Below, in pieces: positions 12,565-23,504 of a DNA stretch of 64,000 nucleotides. The stretch's first letter is position 1, and every line of letters starts with the position of its first letter. Source of the DNA: Antedon mediterranea (lineage: Eukaryota > Echinodermata > Crinoidea > Comatulida > Antedonidae); NCBI RefSeq assembly GCF_964355755.1, contig NC_092678.1, positions 14,046,922-14,110,921 on the forward strand. Direction: 5' to 3'. The notes under the pieces are model-generated. The model saw only the letters and a program-made list of their open reading frames with translations, ran no database searches and was not told the DNA's origin. Both the position numbers and the translations under genes were made by a program.

Positions 12565-12660
12565 AATAATGAGACAGAAGCTATGATTGAGCCACCGTTT
12601 TGATCTTTATTGGATCAATAAAGATTGAAACGTTGAAAACTGACTTCTCTCTCATTATTT
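12565..12660. other. Nested stem-loop ending in GAAACGTTG
   Basis: An outer stem (AATAATGAGA... with ...TCTCATTATT) encloses a perfect inner hairpin ATCTTTATT-ggatc-AATAAAGAT followed by TGAAACGTTG. Similar stem-loop plus GAAAC words are seen at 60,496-60,535 and, in reverse, at 52,771-52,812. Such words are common at ends of invertebrate retroelements; the class is not established here. Confidence 0.4.
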
Positions 12661-12792
12661 GGATTTAGTTTTCCATGCTATCTAATATTGGATTAAGTTT
12701 GTAGATCATCTTGTGTTTTTGTTGTCTTGCTTTAGTATAATATCGGACATTATTATACGCTGTTGACAAAGGAAAAATAAAAACAAACTGAC

Positions 12793-12867
12793 CTGGCTAG
12801 GACTTGCTTGGCTTTATGCGATGACACACAATAATCAATGTTGTCAATTAACAACTCCTCAAGTACC
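12793..12867 (-). CDS. Plexin exon: GAP domain with Ala-Arg instead of Arg-Arg
   Basis: 75 nt, phases 2 to 2, acceptor GTTATAG, donor GTCAGT. It encodes VLEELLIDNIDYCVSSHKAK then QVLAR, matching [26 protein letters not shown]. The family's paired arginine before T-E/D-S (a catalytic element of plexin GAP activity) is Ala-Arg here, so one arginine is missing. Confidence 0.92.
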
Positions 12868-12980
12868 CTATAACACAACACAAATTATTGTCAGTTTCAT
12901 TTATTTACACAATTAATTGTAACCAATAAATGTCTATATTTTCTGGATTGTTGTGGTGAAACAAGACTTAAAGACACTTA

Positions 12981-13907
12981 CGCCCGTATTCTTAAACCGG
13001 ACTTTAGTCGTAGTTCGAAGTTCGACTTGGAAAAGTCGTAGTTCGAGCTATTACTTCAAATTCGATTCAAAAACGAAGTAGTCGAAGTTTGCAGTTCGAC
13101 TTAATGAAGTCGAGCTTTTAGTCGAGTTGCACACGTCTGGGTAACAAAGGCTATACATTGGCCAATGACAAGAGAGTATTTGAGGAGCAGACGAAATTTT
13201 GCGCATTGATATCACTTTCCATTTCTTACAACACTTTTTACGCATCAGGACTATATACATGAAAAATAATTTTAATCGTTAATTATTAGAACAATATCAG
13301 TATTAATTTAACAGTGAAGTATATTTGATTAACAACAAATAAAATCTTAAAAATATATTTAGGAACCATGGCGGTACGGTAACTTTTATATTTTCTAGGC
13401 CCCCAACAAAGTATGATCGCCACGAACCACGCACTTCATAGCGTGACAAGAAAGCGTTAGGCCCCCTAAACATTCCATCGCGTGGTGAATTGCCGCATCT
13501 CCCATTGTCGCTATGGCGTGACGTAGCTCAAGTCGGACTTGCGCGAAGAAAATAATGTAATTTGTATACAGTTGTAAATAAAGATGACTTTCATTATTAT
13601 AATTTATACCAATGTATATTTAATTAAGCTAATATAAATATAGATATTTCATTCTTCAATATCTGGCCAATATAACAACTCAATGACTGTTACGTTTTTT
13701 ATAAACATCGTTTAAAAACCATTTAGTCGACCATTTAGTCTGCCCCCTCCAGGACTAAAAAAATCGATCAAAATCCGTCTCGATTTAGTCGAGGTTGGCC
13801 TGATTTAGTCGGTGATTTAGTTGAAGTTCGGTTTATGAATTAAAATGACGTCATTTTTTTAGTTTTAGCTCGAACTACGACTAAAGTCCGGTTTAAGAAT
13901 ACGGGCG
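12981..13907. mobile_element. PIF/Harbinger-like MITE with TTA target duplication
   Basis: 927-bp element with terminal inverted repeats of at least 35 bp (CGCCCGTATTCTTAAACCGG ... and complement). It is flanked by TTA at 12,978-12,980 and 13,908-13,910. A TWA duplication is typical of PIF/Harbinger. No transposase frame. It lies in a plexin intron. Confidence 0.75.
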
Positions 13908-13910
13908 TTA

Positions 13911-15206
13911 AGGTTGGCTTTCTTCCAGATTATGTATTTTATTGTTTTACTGATAATCTGTATTAATGTTTGATGAAGTGTGAAATAAAAACGAAAAAAA
14001 AAAAAAAAAAACACGGTTTGAACATTAAAATTGTTCAATTTGATTAAGACAAAATGGAAGTGAAATTATTTCCATCAAATGTATTACACTTTAAACCATT
14101 GTTTAATTACAACTTTTTGGAAAAAACTATTAAAAAACTCTTGTAAGGACAAAATAATATAAGGACTAATTAATATGTTTCTTATATATAAATCTTAGAT
14201 GTAAAATTATGGGAAAAGTGGCAATTTACAATAAAAAATAATCAATGAAAGTATAAACATTAGCATATCTTGCAATCAATTTGGACTACAAGTAGATCAC
14301 AACTTTATAAGTAAAAAAATGGTTTTTAGAGGAGTTAACATGCAAATATTTAATCCAACAAAAACATGCTAGGTTATAGAATGTAAGGCTTCATACAATC
14401 AAATAGGTTAAGGTGTCTAGCAATAAATAGTGTTTTATTCACACTATCCTGTATTGTAATAATTATTATTATATGTTATGTACTGTATATAAATTGTTAT
14501 GTTGTATCTTGAAATAAAAGAATGTTCAACATATGACATTGGTCAACAAGAAAAAAAATATGTTGCCTAACATTGCATTAAATTTAATTAAATGAATTTG
14601 AGCTGATTTTGCAATTTAAATTTGGTTAAAAAACTGTAGACTGTAAATTGTAGACCTGAACTTTTCCATCATTTTGTGTCAATGATAACAGGTTTTGAAT
14701 TTATAAAGCACACAATTAAGCTAAACTTTAAAGGTTATCTTCTTTAAAGATGGTTTTAAAAAAACAAATTATATTCAGTTTAAATGAAAAAACAAAAACC
14801 ACAATATTAAAGTAAAAATAATTTAAAATAAAACGTTACATCACAATTAATATTTGTCCCCATTTGTTTTTCAAACATGCAGCAAGTTTTCAATAAAATG
14901 GAATAAACAACATGAACAACAATATGTATAGGGAGGTAAACATAAAATGTGGTACAAATAATGTAACCATATCAACAACAAAAAGAATAAAACAGTTTGA
15001 ATGCAAACAAATTAACTGAACCAAAATGTTGAGTGCAAAAGGTAAAAAACCCAAACTTTACCACAATGAACTGAAAACTGTAAAAGCTGTGGAGAAATGG
15101 TATGATATTAACTTGAGGCAAATAAAAAAAAAAATATATGTTGTGATACACCTTCTTTGAGACCTCCAATTAAGGGAATACACACCTCTATTAAAACAAA
15201 CTTTCA
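13911..15206. other. Intron with no recognised element
   Basis: A+T-rich intron between plexin exons 16,593-16,711 and 12,793-12,867. By homology one small symmetric-phase exon (the N-V-A-S-L segment of the GAP domain) should lie in this intron (12,868-16,592), but I could not find it on the minus strand. Confidence 0.4.
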
Positions 15207-16240
15207 TGTGAAATGAACAAGGGCAATATTGTTTCAACATTATGGCCAATTACCTTGTTAGTCCAGTCAATCTATGACAAAAAAGGGCGTAACCCAAAAC
15301 AAATTGCAATAGTTTCCAAACCTTTTTTATTTGATTCTATAAGCATCTGGGAAGATCATTTCCAAAATCTACCAAAATCGGTTCAGTGGAACATACTTTT
15401 TAAGGGGTTTTAAGGTCATAGGGGTCAAATTACACATTTTTCTATTTTGAAAACTACTAGGCGTAGCATGTTAATTTTGGTGTCAAACTATTCAGAAGAC
15501 CCATATTTATATGTACTCTAATGAAACCTTTTTACCAAAAATTACAGGAAAGCATGTTTTTTACCTTTGACCTATTTTATTGTATATTTTCGTATATTCG
15601 TATCTTAGTAACCAGTGGGCGTAGATGAGCGTTATTTGCGTCAAACTACTTAGAAGGTCAATGTTTATATTAGCTCTAATGGAAAAGATTCATGTAAAAT
15701 GACCGGAAGTCATTATTTTGACCTCTGACACATATTCATTATTTTAGATTTCTCAGTAAATACATTTTTTATATCTCAGTAACCACTGAGCACAACTTCG
15801 TCAATTTTGTGTCAAAAGATTCAGAAGACTCATATTTATATTCACTATAATGAAAAAGTTTTTTAAAAAATGGATAGAAACTGTTTTTGACCTTTGACCT
15901 ATTATACCAGTATATTTGTTTATATTTACTCTAATGAAAACAAATGCAAATGTACAATATAACCGAAAATCATTATTTTGACCGTTAACATTTTCTAGTC
16001 GTGTCATGAATAAATCTCGAGTCTAGAGTATAAAATTTTAAATTTGACCAAATAATAAGTGCGGCGATCTGGCAGACGTTGGGCTGGAATATCAACTGAT
16101 CTTGCCATAGAACAGTGTCTTATGCGTAGCATAAAAACAGGAGGAGGTCTAACAAGAGGGCGAGGATTAACTTGTCTGGGTCCTTTCAACTCCAGTCACT
16201 ACTGTCATGTGAAATGAACAAGGGCAATATTGGCCAATTA
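15207..16240. repeat. Degenerate tandem repeats between 27-bp direct repeats
   Basis: CATGTGAAATGAACAAGGGC and the following bases occur at 15,207 and again at 16,207, each followed by GGCCAATTACCTTGTT. Between them, 15,420-15,990 is made of three to four diverged units of about 165 bp with words such as TTTGACCT, CTCAGTAACCA and CAGAAGACTCATATTTATAT. Probably the remains of a repeat-rich insertion in the intron. Confidence 0.6.
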
Positions 16241-16592
16241 CCTTGTTTAGTGGACACTTTCTTGTGAACAGACAAAGGGTAATGTGTTTTAACACTACGC
16301 TAACCACTATTCAGGAAACATCTTAATTAAGGCAAAGTTTTTTTTTTGAGTTGATGTATACTTTAAAATGCCAAAAAATTATACAACTCTTATAATTTCG
16401 GTTTGTAAATTCAATTTGAGACAATATTTTCTAGTACAGGCTAGATTGTGTCAATATTATAATAATAATATTTGCCTTCATCTTGATTTGTAGGATTATG
16501 TTCATTTTTGGAATTTGAAACAGTATATAAAACATACGTAAAGATGGCTCACTAATAATTGAAATGTGCAGTATTAAGGGTAAAAAACTTAC

Positions 16593-16711
16593 TTCTCTTT
16601 AACAGTAACTTTTGAATTGCTGTCCAACATTTTGATGAAAGTTAACAAGAAACTCTTGTTAAGAAGAAGCTCTGAAAGTTGTTGTAAACGTTTTGTAATG
16701 TTTTCACTATC
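16593..16711 (-). CDS. Plexin exon: first GAP helices
   Basis: 119 nt, starts in phase 0, ends after two bases (donor GTAAGT). It encodes DSENITKRLQQLSELLLNKS then FLLTFIKMLDSN, equivalent to [28 protein letters not shown]. The upstream exon (17,299-17,439) ends after one base, so a small exon must be missing or lost between them. Confidence 0.9.
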
Positions 16712-16784
16712 CTAAGTAAAGTAAATTATTAGAAAAGAAATAATTACTACACAAATATTTATTTCATATTATTAATTTTATTGA

Positions 16785-16920
16785 TCAGAGTGTTTAAACG
16801 CAAGAAATTGGAATGTTGATCGTTGTCGAAGAACACTGGGACTTTTAAGACCAAAGATTACCGTACACCTTGCGTTAGATAACTAACCTAACGCTGTGAG
16901 TCTGAACAAACAGAAATGTT
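16785..16920. mobile_element. Truncated copy of the GGGTATGTT Harbinger-like family
   Basis: The stretch matches the right part of the element at 22,008-22,679: TTTAAACGCAAG, GGAATGTTGATCGTTG, GATTACCGTAC and GTGAGTCTGAACA in the same order. The left end is missing. It lies just outside the duplicated block. Confidence 0.65.
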
Positions 16921-17298
16921 TGCTGCTTAACTGTTACTTTGACCACTATCACTCATCCATATTTATTGCATATGACCATGGAGTACAACTCGGGTTGTAT
17001 ACAACTGAATAGGAAATAGTTGAATGTTAAGTTTTTTCGTTCATAGTTGTTTTAACTCTTTCTAATTATCACTTCATAATATCAGGCTTGGGAGTGCTTG
17101 CCTAATACACTCGAAAAAATGCCCTGGAGTCGTGCCATTTACTGCACGTTTGGTAAACTTTTACACATGAACAGCAACAGCAAACCTATAGCACACTATG
17201 TGCTGAGGAGTACAATGTGTAGCACACTAGCAATTTTAAAGACACAAAGCCTGTGATATGATATAATATGAGTGGAGAAAATAAACAAACAAACTTAC

Positions 17299-17439
17299 TT
17301 TGTTTTGTGAATCTGGAATGTTCAAAGCCATTGAACATCATGTTACAGACATATTGTTTGTGAGTAACAAAAGGCATTACAATCCCTTGAAAATCATCTG
17401 CCGTCAAATCAGTCAAGTAAACAGTTAAATCAGCGAATG
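17299..17439 (-). CDS. Plexin exon: juxtamembrane / start of GAP (copy 1)
   Basis: 141 nt, enters with two bases and leaves after one; donor GTAAGT. It encodes FADLTVYLTDLTADDFQGIV then MPFVTHKQYVCNMMFNG, matching [36 protein letters not shown]. Phases on both sides require small exons that I do not see. Confidence 0.9.
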
Positions 17440-18029
17440 CTATTACAAAAATAAATAAAAATGATAAGTTTGTGTTTACTAAATATTTAACCAAATATTC
17501 TACACTATGTTATAATGTTCTTTACAAAATATTCACATTTCTATACTTCATTCAATATGATTGTGTTTGTATTTTGAGAAAAATACTTTTTTTTATTGAG
17601 GTTGCATGACAAAGCTATATGAAGTCATCATTGCTTACAATTTGCAACTGTTGAGTTGGTTAGGACCATCAAACCGGGCAGGGTTGGGTTTCACGGTGCA
17701 AATGAAATTGTTGGCCTAAGGATTGTAGAGTACAGCCAGGTGTACATGTAATAAGAGGCAGTTGTAAAGGTTGTATATTCTGGCCAGTAAGTTTCATCCA
17801 CTAAAGACACAACAGAATGCCGAGTACTTTGGCAATAAAAAAAAAAGATGGGAATTTTGTGTACATAATTGAAATATTGGGACATACTTATGAGAATGAA
17901 TGACATTATACCAGTTTAAAAGTACTAATTATGGTAAATTAAATTGTAAATTAAATTATAATGGTAACCTTCAATTTGGTCAGTGTTATGCCCAAATAAG
18001 GTCAAGTTATGCTTGAATTAATGATTCAC

Positions 18030-18223
18030 TCATTCATTTCAACATAAGCTTTTTTGTTTTCTTTGTCATATTGTTTAATCCTTCTTCTATGGATCAGAAG
18101 AATGATAAAGAAAAGAAGTATTGCAACACCTATTACTGAACAAATTACAATAATTATTTCTACTTGAATGTTGGAAGAATATTCGATGGGCCCAAACGTC
18201 ACATTAATGTTACCATGTTGAAT
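18030..18223 (-). CDS. Plexin exon: transmembrane segment (copy 1)
   Basis: 194 nt, acceptor TTTTCAG, phase 0; donor GTGAAT after two bases. It reads INVTFGPIEYSSN (end of the last IPT), then the membrane helix VEIIIVICSVIGVAILLFFI and a basic stop-transfer stretch HRRRIKQY. An in-frame TGA lies just beyond the predicted donor, so use of this splice site is essential. Confidence 0.9.
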
Positions 18224-18751
18224 CTGAAAAGAAAAAAAATTGAATTATAATACTATACACCATTATTTTGTTTTTTGTAAAATAATATTTTGAACTTTTA
18301 TATTTTGCAGTAGTTTAAAAAAATAGATAAAAACATTCTAAAAAGCATTTAAAAACATAAATTCTTGGTTATTGTGGAATAGCATTAAAAAAAAACTATC
18401 ATTAATTTGGATATTATACACATAATGAATGTTTATGAGTTGATGGTTGAAAGATTGACTGCTCCCATTTAACGGGTACCAAGAGTACAATCATAGGTGT
18501 TATAAAAGCCATTATTTGTGATAAAAGATATGTCAATTGCAGAAGATTTGGCAAAATCAGGAGCAGAGTATTTTATTTTGAAATGAGAGGTTACCTCACT
18601 TGGCTTTTAATTGAACTAAAAATTCTATATAATAATATTATAAAATGTCCTTTTCTGTACCATGCTGTCTTAGAGGTTACTTTTAAAATGAGTAATAATT
18701 AGATTATGATTCTTGTGATCTGGTGACCACAAACATTTGCAATACATGTAC

Positions 18752-18910
18752 CTTAACTATAGGATGATCTTCACCATCTACTGGATTAGGTTCCTTGTCT
18801 GGTACTTCAACAATAACTACTGTACGTGTTATTGAATTTACAGTGCATTTAACCCTTCCTATGAAGACTTCAACATCCTCAATGTCACTAGCAAGGTTGA
18901 TGTCAGAACC
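18752..18910 (-). CDS. Plexin exon: last IPT domain (copy 1)
   Basis: 159 nt = 53 codons, phase 0 to 0, acceptor ATTATTAG, donor GTACAT. It encodes GSDINLASDIEDVEVFIGRV then KCTVNSITRTVVIVEVP, equivalent to [37 protein letters not shown] of plexin B. Confidence 0.92.
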
Positions 18911-19300
18911 CTAATAATAATAAATTACAATCAGTAAATAACTGATTAAGGATTTAAAAAGTTCTTTTTCAAATTTTAAAATAAATGTAGCTCAATAATA
19001 CACTTTACACTGAACAAAAACTAACTAACTAAATAATTATAAAAATTATGAGATTTGTGTAAATATTTTGTGCAGCAGTAGAAACTAAGTTTGGTTGCTC
19101 CTGAGCACGCATTGCATGATGTAAGCACAACACAAGTAACTTGACTATTCATGACACGACTGATGGATCAACCATTGCATCATGATAATAGTCAAATTGC
19201 TTGCGTTGTCAATTACATCCTTCCATTGTGTTAAGTAGAGTTGATTTAATGCTTTTACGCAATACACTGCTGAAGAAATAAAACTATATACAGTATTTAC

Positions 19301-19538
19301 CATCAACTTTATAAATTCATCAATATCTTTGTCATATCTGTATATTCCATCAACTACAGTCTCTCCATAAAAAGAAATATTATCAAAGGGATAATATATT
19401 GGATTAGGGTAAACTGAGAATCCAAAATCACCACTCAATGCAGGAACGAAACCATCAATGAAAAGGTCAACCTGATGTGGAGAGATCAGCTGGTGGACTT
19501 TCACAATCCATCTCTTCATTTGACAGAATTATACAGTT
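19301..19538 (-). pseudogene. Plexin IPT exon with one-base frame error (copy 1)
   Basis: 238 nt between TTTTTTCAG and GTAAATAC. The start reads NCIILSNEEMDCESPPADLS in the incoming phase 0 and hits TGA; the rest reads VDLFIDGFVPALSGDFGFSV then YPNP in another frame, ending in phase 0. The two halves together match CSVNSSSLLLCRSPAVP...GFLYQPNP of plexins. Length 3n+1 where 3n is required, so one base is extra or missing near 19,465. Identical in copy 2. Confidence 0.88.
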
Positions 19539-19782
19539 CTGAAAAAACAACACATCATTTCTTTATTTATTAATTAAAGAACAATTTACAAGGAATTTTC
19601 AAAATAATTAATTAATTTTCATAAAGTCATATACTTTGCTTAAATCTGACAAAACAATTCTACTTAGTAACAATTATAATCAAAATAAATACACAAAAGG
19701 CCTATATTGTGTAAATAAGACAGAAGAGAAAACAGAGTGTTAATGTTGGAAAACAAAAACATGATCTTAAAATTATCTTTAC

Positions 19783-19857
19783 TTGATAATCAGATGCTTT
19801 TGGAGATGATTTAATGTACTGAGCATTGAGTACAATTACATCAGAGAAGGACTTATG
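19783..19857 (-). CDS. Plexin exon beside a MITE (copy 1)
   Basis: 75 nt = 25 codons (HKSFSDVIVLNAQYIKSSPK then ASDYQ), phase 0 to 0, donor GTAAAG, fitting between the neighbouring exons. The acceptor AG (19,858-19,859) belongs to the terminal repeat of the MITE at 19,858-20,009. Confidence 0.7.
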
Positions 19858-20009
19858 CTTGGTTACTACTAGAGATGCACAAGGACGCATGTAACATAAG
19901 TGATTTGACCAATCACAAGCGATTGATTATTCCAACTGTTACTTTTCATTGGTCAACTAGCTTGCGTTGGGTCTACATCCTTGAGTTGCGTCTCTAGTGG
20001 CAACCAAGC
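19858..20009. mobile_element. Short MITE with CTTGGTT...AACCAAG ends (copy 1)
   Basis: The ends CTTGGTTACTACTAGAGA and TCTCTAGTGGCAACCAAG are inverted repeats of about 22 bp with a few mismatches; about 152 bp in all. The target duplication is not clear. Its left end supplies the AG of the adjacent plexin exon. Confidence 0.6.
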
Positions 20010-20155
20010 TTTAAAGCACTCAGATTTTATGGATGGATTATGGATATATTCTTATGGATGAATGATATGGATGTAAACATTGTTGACTTCTAAGGAAAAC
20101 CTCTCTTTCTGTTGAAATTTATTATATTAGAAATGTATATGTATCTAAAGCTTAC

Positions 20156-20243
20156 ATTTTCAGCTGATACGATATTTAACAACATCGTTGCTTTCTGTAC
20201 ATATTGGAAATTTGTTCCGGTCACTCTGATGTTTTGACCACCT
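20156..20243 (-). CDS. Plexin exon: IPT domain (copy 1)
   Basis: 88 nt, enters with one base and leaves in phase 0 (GTAAGC). It encodes GGQNIRVTGTNFQYVQKATM then LLNIVSAEN, matching RGGGRLIRVRGTGLDVVQRPLLSVW. The exon before it (21,608-21,742) ends in phase 0, so the exons for IPT1, PSI3 and IPT2 are missing between them. Confidence 0.9.
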
Positions 20244-20779
20244 CTGCAAAAATAAGCATTTTAAACATTATCATTACATGGAATATGGTGCTTTAAGTAT
20301 GAAGGAGTCAATTGATTTTACTTCCAATTCTTAAAGCCCAACATTGTCACATTGTTTTGTATAATAATTTAATACACTGAGCTTTTGTATCAAGGTCAGT
20401 ACAGTTTGTATCTTACTATAGTAAAGCAAGGTCAGTTGGCTTGGAACTTTCCATTTTTCATTTTTTTGACACACGATTTTCAGCCTGAATGAAAAATTAA
20501 GAATAATTTTGTTAACTGGCATATGTAGAGTTTCTCAGTTTACTACCACTGCACAGTTGTATATTATATCTATTTGTTGGCCTACTTCTAATTTTAAGTC
20601 TAGTTACTTTCACTGTTCGAGTCACTGTCAGGGCCAAGCCCTAGCTAGGACTAGATAAAGGACCTTATTTTGGAAAGGTAGGAGGAGGGGATTCTTCTGT
20701 TGGCCTAATTTTATATATTTTGGTTTGAATGGTGGCACTAAAGGAAATAAACCTAGGCTAGTGAATGTGTTAAACTTAC

Positions 20780-21119
20780 CAATTCTATCGTTCTTGTGTT
20801 GATATATTTACGATAACAATGGTGATGAAATTCAAAATATGGATGCTTTGTTATTATGTCTTCATATGACGCATTAAGAATATCTAGCTCAGATACTAGT
20901 TTATTAGCAATATCTTTACAGGTACCATCTAAGTTTACCCAGGGAAGAGTTAAATTGTAATTTAACTCTTCCCTGGTTTACCCATAACTTGGTACAAGCA
21001 ACAACCTTATAAAATCGAACTTCCGTAATTGGAAATGCCGTTTTATCAGTAATGTTTTCATGGTGAAAACAACATTTTATTTGAAGATCACACACGTGGC
21101 TTTCATCAATCGAAGCCAT
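20780..21119 (-). pseudogene. Unknown zinc-binding-like exon, interrupted (copy 1)
   Basis: Same 5' exon as 33,140-33,436 (starts MASIDESHVCDLQIKCC) but broken by the 36-bp palindrome at 20,940-20,975, which adds residues WVNQGRV and a premature stop. Not a plexin segment; it lies where the missing IPT/PSI exons should be. Confidence 0.7.
20940..20975. mobile_element. 36-bp perfect palindrome with target duplication
   Basis: 17-bp arms beginning CAGGGAAGAGTTAAATT around a 2-base centre, flanked on both sides by GTTTACC(C) (20,933-20,940 and 20,976-20,983). Copy 2 has the empty site with a single GTTTACCC. CAGGG ends and a 7-8-bp duplication point to a hAT-type insertion reduced to its two terminal repeats. 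Confidence 0.85.
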
Positions 21120-21607
21120 GTTGTTGTTTGTGCACAGTTCATGTCACGCGTCCATATTCACCAAATCGTTAACAATTGTTGTACTAAAATTACGATAATA
21201 CTGTTTTATTATCAAGTTTCCTGTTATAATTAATATACTAAATATCACTGAGCTTATTCAATGTAGTTTTTGTGAATAAATATTTTATTTAATGAATAAA
21301 ACCTTAATGAAAAAAAAAATTTTTTTGGCTAAAGGAGTTTCTCGTGTGGAAAAGGTCATGGGTCAACACAATGTAAAAAAATTTTCAAATACTGACGTTG
21401 AAATGTGATTTCCTTGTTATATGATACGTTTTTTAGGTGAAACTTTGTGTTAAAACTTATTACTTTTAAAATATTATTAACATAATTATCATGTAGAGTT
21501 TTTTTAGGCTAATGAGACTGGAACGGGATTGAACGATAGGGTTTTCACCCGATGGCCTAAAATAAATAATGAATTTCTCTATAAAATCATTAACTTAAAA
21601 TGTTTAC

Positions 21608-21742
21608 CTTTGTTGCATTTGGTAAATTCCTAATTGGTATTATGACTTCTTTCTGTAATTGTGCATGAATAAGTTCCTCATCTGGTTGATAAATTTGTGG
21701 ACATGACCCTTGACCTTGAAAACCATTTGGTGGTGATGCTGC
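21608..21742 (-). CDS. Plexin exon between PSI2 and IPT1 (copy 1)
   Basis: 135 nt = 45 codons, phase 0 to 0, acceptor ATATGTAG, donor GTAAAC. It encodes GSCPQIYQPDEELIHAQLQK then EVIIPIRNLPNATK, equivalent to GPGACPQVEGL...LALHVRNLQ in plexin B. Confidence 0.9.
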
Positions 21743-22007
21743 CTACATATTAAAACAATAGCTTATAAGTGATATTATAACAATAATGTCGTAAAACATT
21801 TTGAATGCCATAATTACAAAAATAGATAATTTTCTGTTTGTTCTTCTCACCGATAACTGTAGATGATCTAATGGAAACTGTTAATACGAACCGTGGTAAC
21901 TACTGTAAATTACTGACAAAGATCACTAAAATATATTAAGAATACACCATTATTCTTACAAGTTCTTTATCTGGCACGGCACCTAATGTTCCATCTGCAT
22001 AGATTAA

Positions 22008-22679
22008 GGGTATGTTCAGACTCACGGAGTTACGATGGAGTTATGTAAGCGGCGTACATATTTTTGTGTTTGAACCAGGCCGCGGATTAGCGTTAGGAAG
22101 CTGTTACTCCGCGCCAGTGGCGTTATTAACTTTGGCTGGAGAGGGTAGATTTAATAACGCTAATCCAGTGATGCATCAGTGATTTTAACCCTAACCAATG
22201 AAAAGAAACGACCACGATTAGCAGACAGCAACTACATACCTGTACCCTAGTATACAACAGCGAAATAGCTATGTCAAATGTATTTTAGGTTTCCAAGTTT
22301 AAAGAACAGTAAAGTTGGTGTCAGTGATATGATATTTGCCTAAAATAAATCAATTAATCAGAACATTTTCCGTGTAATAATTATGCTTTAACTTATTTTG
22401 AATTAAAATGCAATTCTACAAGTAGCAAGAACAAATAAGTATATGTAACATTATATAAATACAAATAACAAAAACCAATTTAACGATGTAAACTTTCATG
22501 CATTGTCATAAATGTATACATATTATAATTCAATCTGTTTTGACCTGATCAGAGTTTTTTAAACGCAAGGCATTGGAATGTTGATCGTTGTGTCTGAACA
22601 CCTTGGCTTTTAACGCCACAGATCACCGTACGCCTTGAATAGATAACTCCACCGTAACTCTGTGAGTCTAAACATACCC
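22008..22679. mobile_element. PIF/Harbinger-like MITE (copy 1)
   Basis: Ends GGGTATGTTCAGACTCACGG and the complement of CTCTGTGAGTCTAAACATACCC, flanked by TAA (22,005-22,007; 22,680-22,682). No coding capacity. Present in both duplicated copies, so older than the duplication; a truncated relative lies at 16,785. Confidence 0.75.
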
Positions 22680-22892
22680 TAAAGTATCTTGCCTAAGGAC
22701 ACAAGGCATGCCACCTCATAATATAATTTCTATAAGCGGCATACTATAAACTGAGCAACCCATTCGCACCTTACCAACCCCTTCCAAATACAATTAGCCT
22801 AACCATGTTGTCTCAAAAAGTGCTTATTTGAGCAATACAAGTTCCATTTGATTATATAGCACAAAAAAGAAAAAAAAGTCATAATTACTTAC

Positions 22893-23004
22893 GTTTCCTT
22901 TCAAAATAATTTTGTCTGCTGTGCACAATATTGATGCATTATGGGTACATTTGTTGTCGTAGACACACCAATCACAAGTAAAACTTAAAACACATCCAGA
23001 ACAG
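22893..23004 (-). CDS. Plexin exon: PSI2 domain (copy 1)
   Basis: 112 nt, enters with one base, leaves in phase 0 (GTAAGT). It encodes CSGCVLSFTCDWCVYDNKCT then HNASILC, the cysteine-rich PSI pattern (compare [23 protein letters not shown]). Confidence 0.93.
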
Positions 23005-23172
23005 CTACAGTATTGAAAATAAAAACAAAATAACATTGTTAAAAAGTAAAACACCATTTACTTATTTTGCACAACAAATGACAAAGTGCCAATCATTATC
23101 TTATGTAATGTCAATGCCAACAATATAAAGATGTTGTTAAAGATAATTATTAAATCATATACTATCATTTTT

Positions 23173-23504
23173 CTACTCCTCAGGGGACACTTTACTGCCA
23201 AACGAGGAGGACTATATTTTAACACTGCGGCCAACCCTTACAAAAGGAACACCTACACTGGGCCTAAAAAAATCACTGAATTAACATAATGATCTATTGT
23301 ATATTTCACAATTCTGAGCACAAATGTATACAGTAATTTGTTAAGGTAATAACCAGTGCAAACGCATCACAGTTTGCTAAAGTTTAAATTCTCAATTTCA
23401 AGAGCCAATTCATTAATTTTTTTTTTTTTTTTGCATATTTTTTTTTTCATAAGGAGAATTTTTTTAGGTCCCAATAGTGTCCCCTAATAAGGGGGTCTAC
23501 TGTA
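23173..23504. mobile_element. Probable MITE with AGGGGACACT ends (copy 1)
   Basis: TACTCCTCAGGGGACACT on the left and AGTGTCCCCTAATAAGG...TACTGTA on the right are partly complementary; 330 bp, with poly-T tracts inside. The match is imperfect, so boundaries are tentative. Confidence 0.35.

Noticed and set aside
16004-16189. Minus-strand 61-aa frame (PRPLVRPPPVFMLRIRHCSM...)
   Set aside because: Looks coding-like in composition but has no recognisable domain, sits in a repeat-rich intron and has no splice partner.
21968-22004. Possible 36-nt plexin exon (DGTLGAVPDKEL) before GTAAGA
   Set aside because: The neighbouring exons already join in phase 0; in that phase the segment reads Met-Glu-His-stop.
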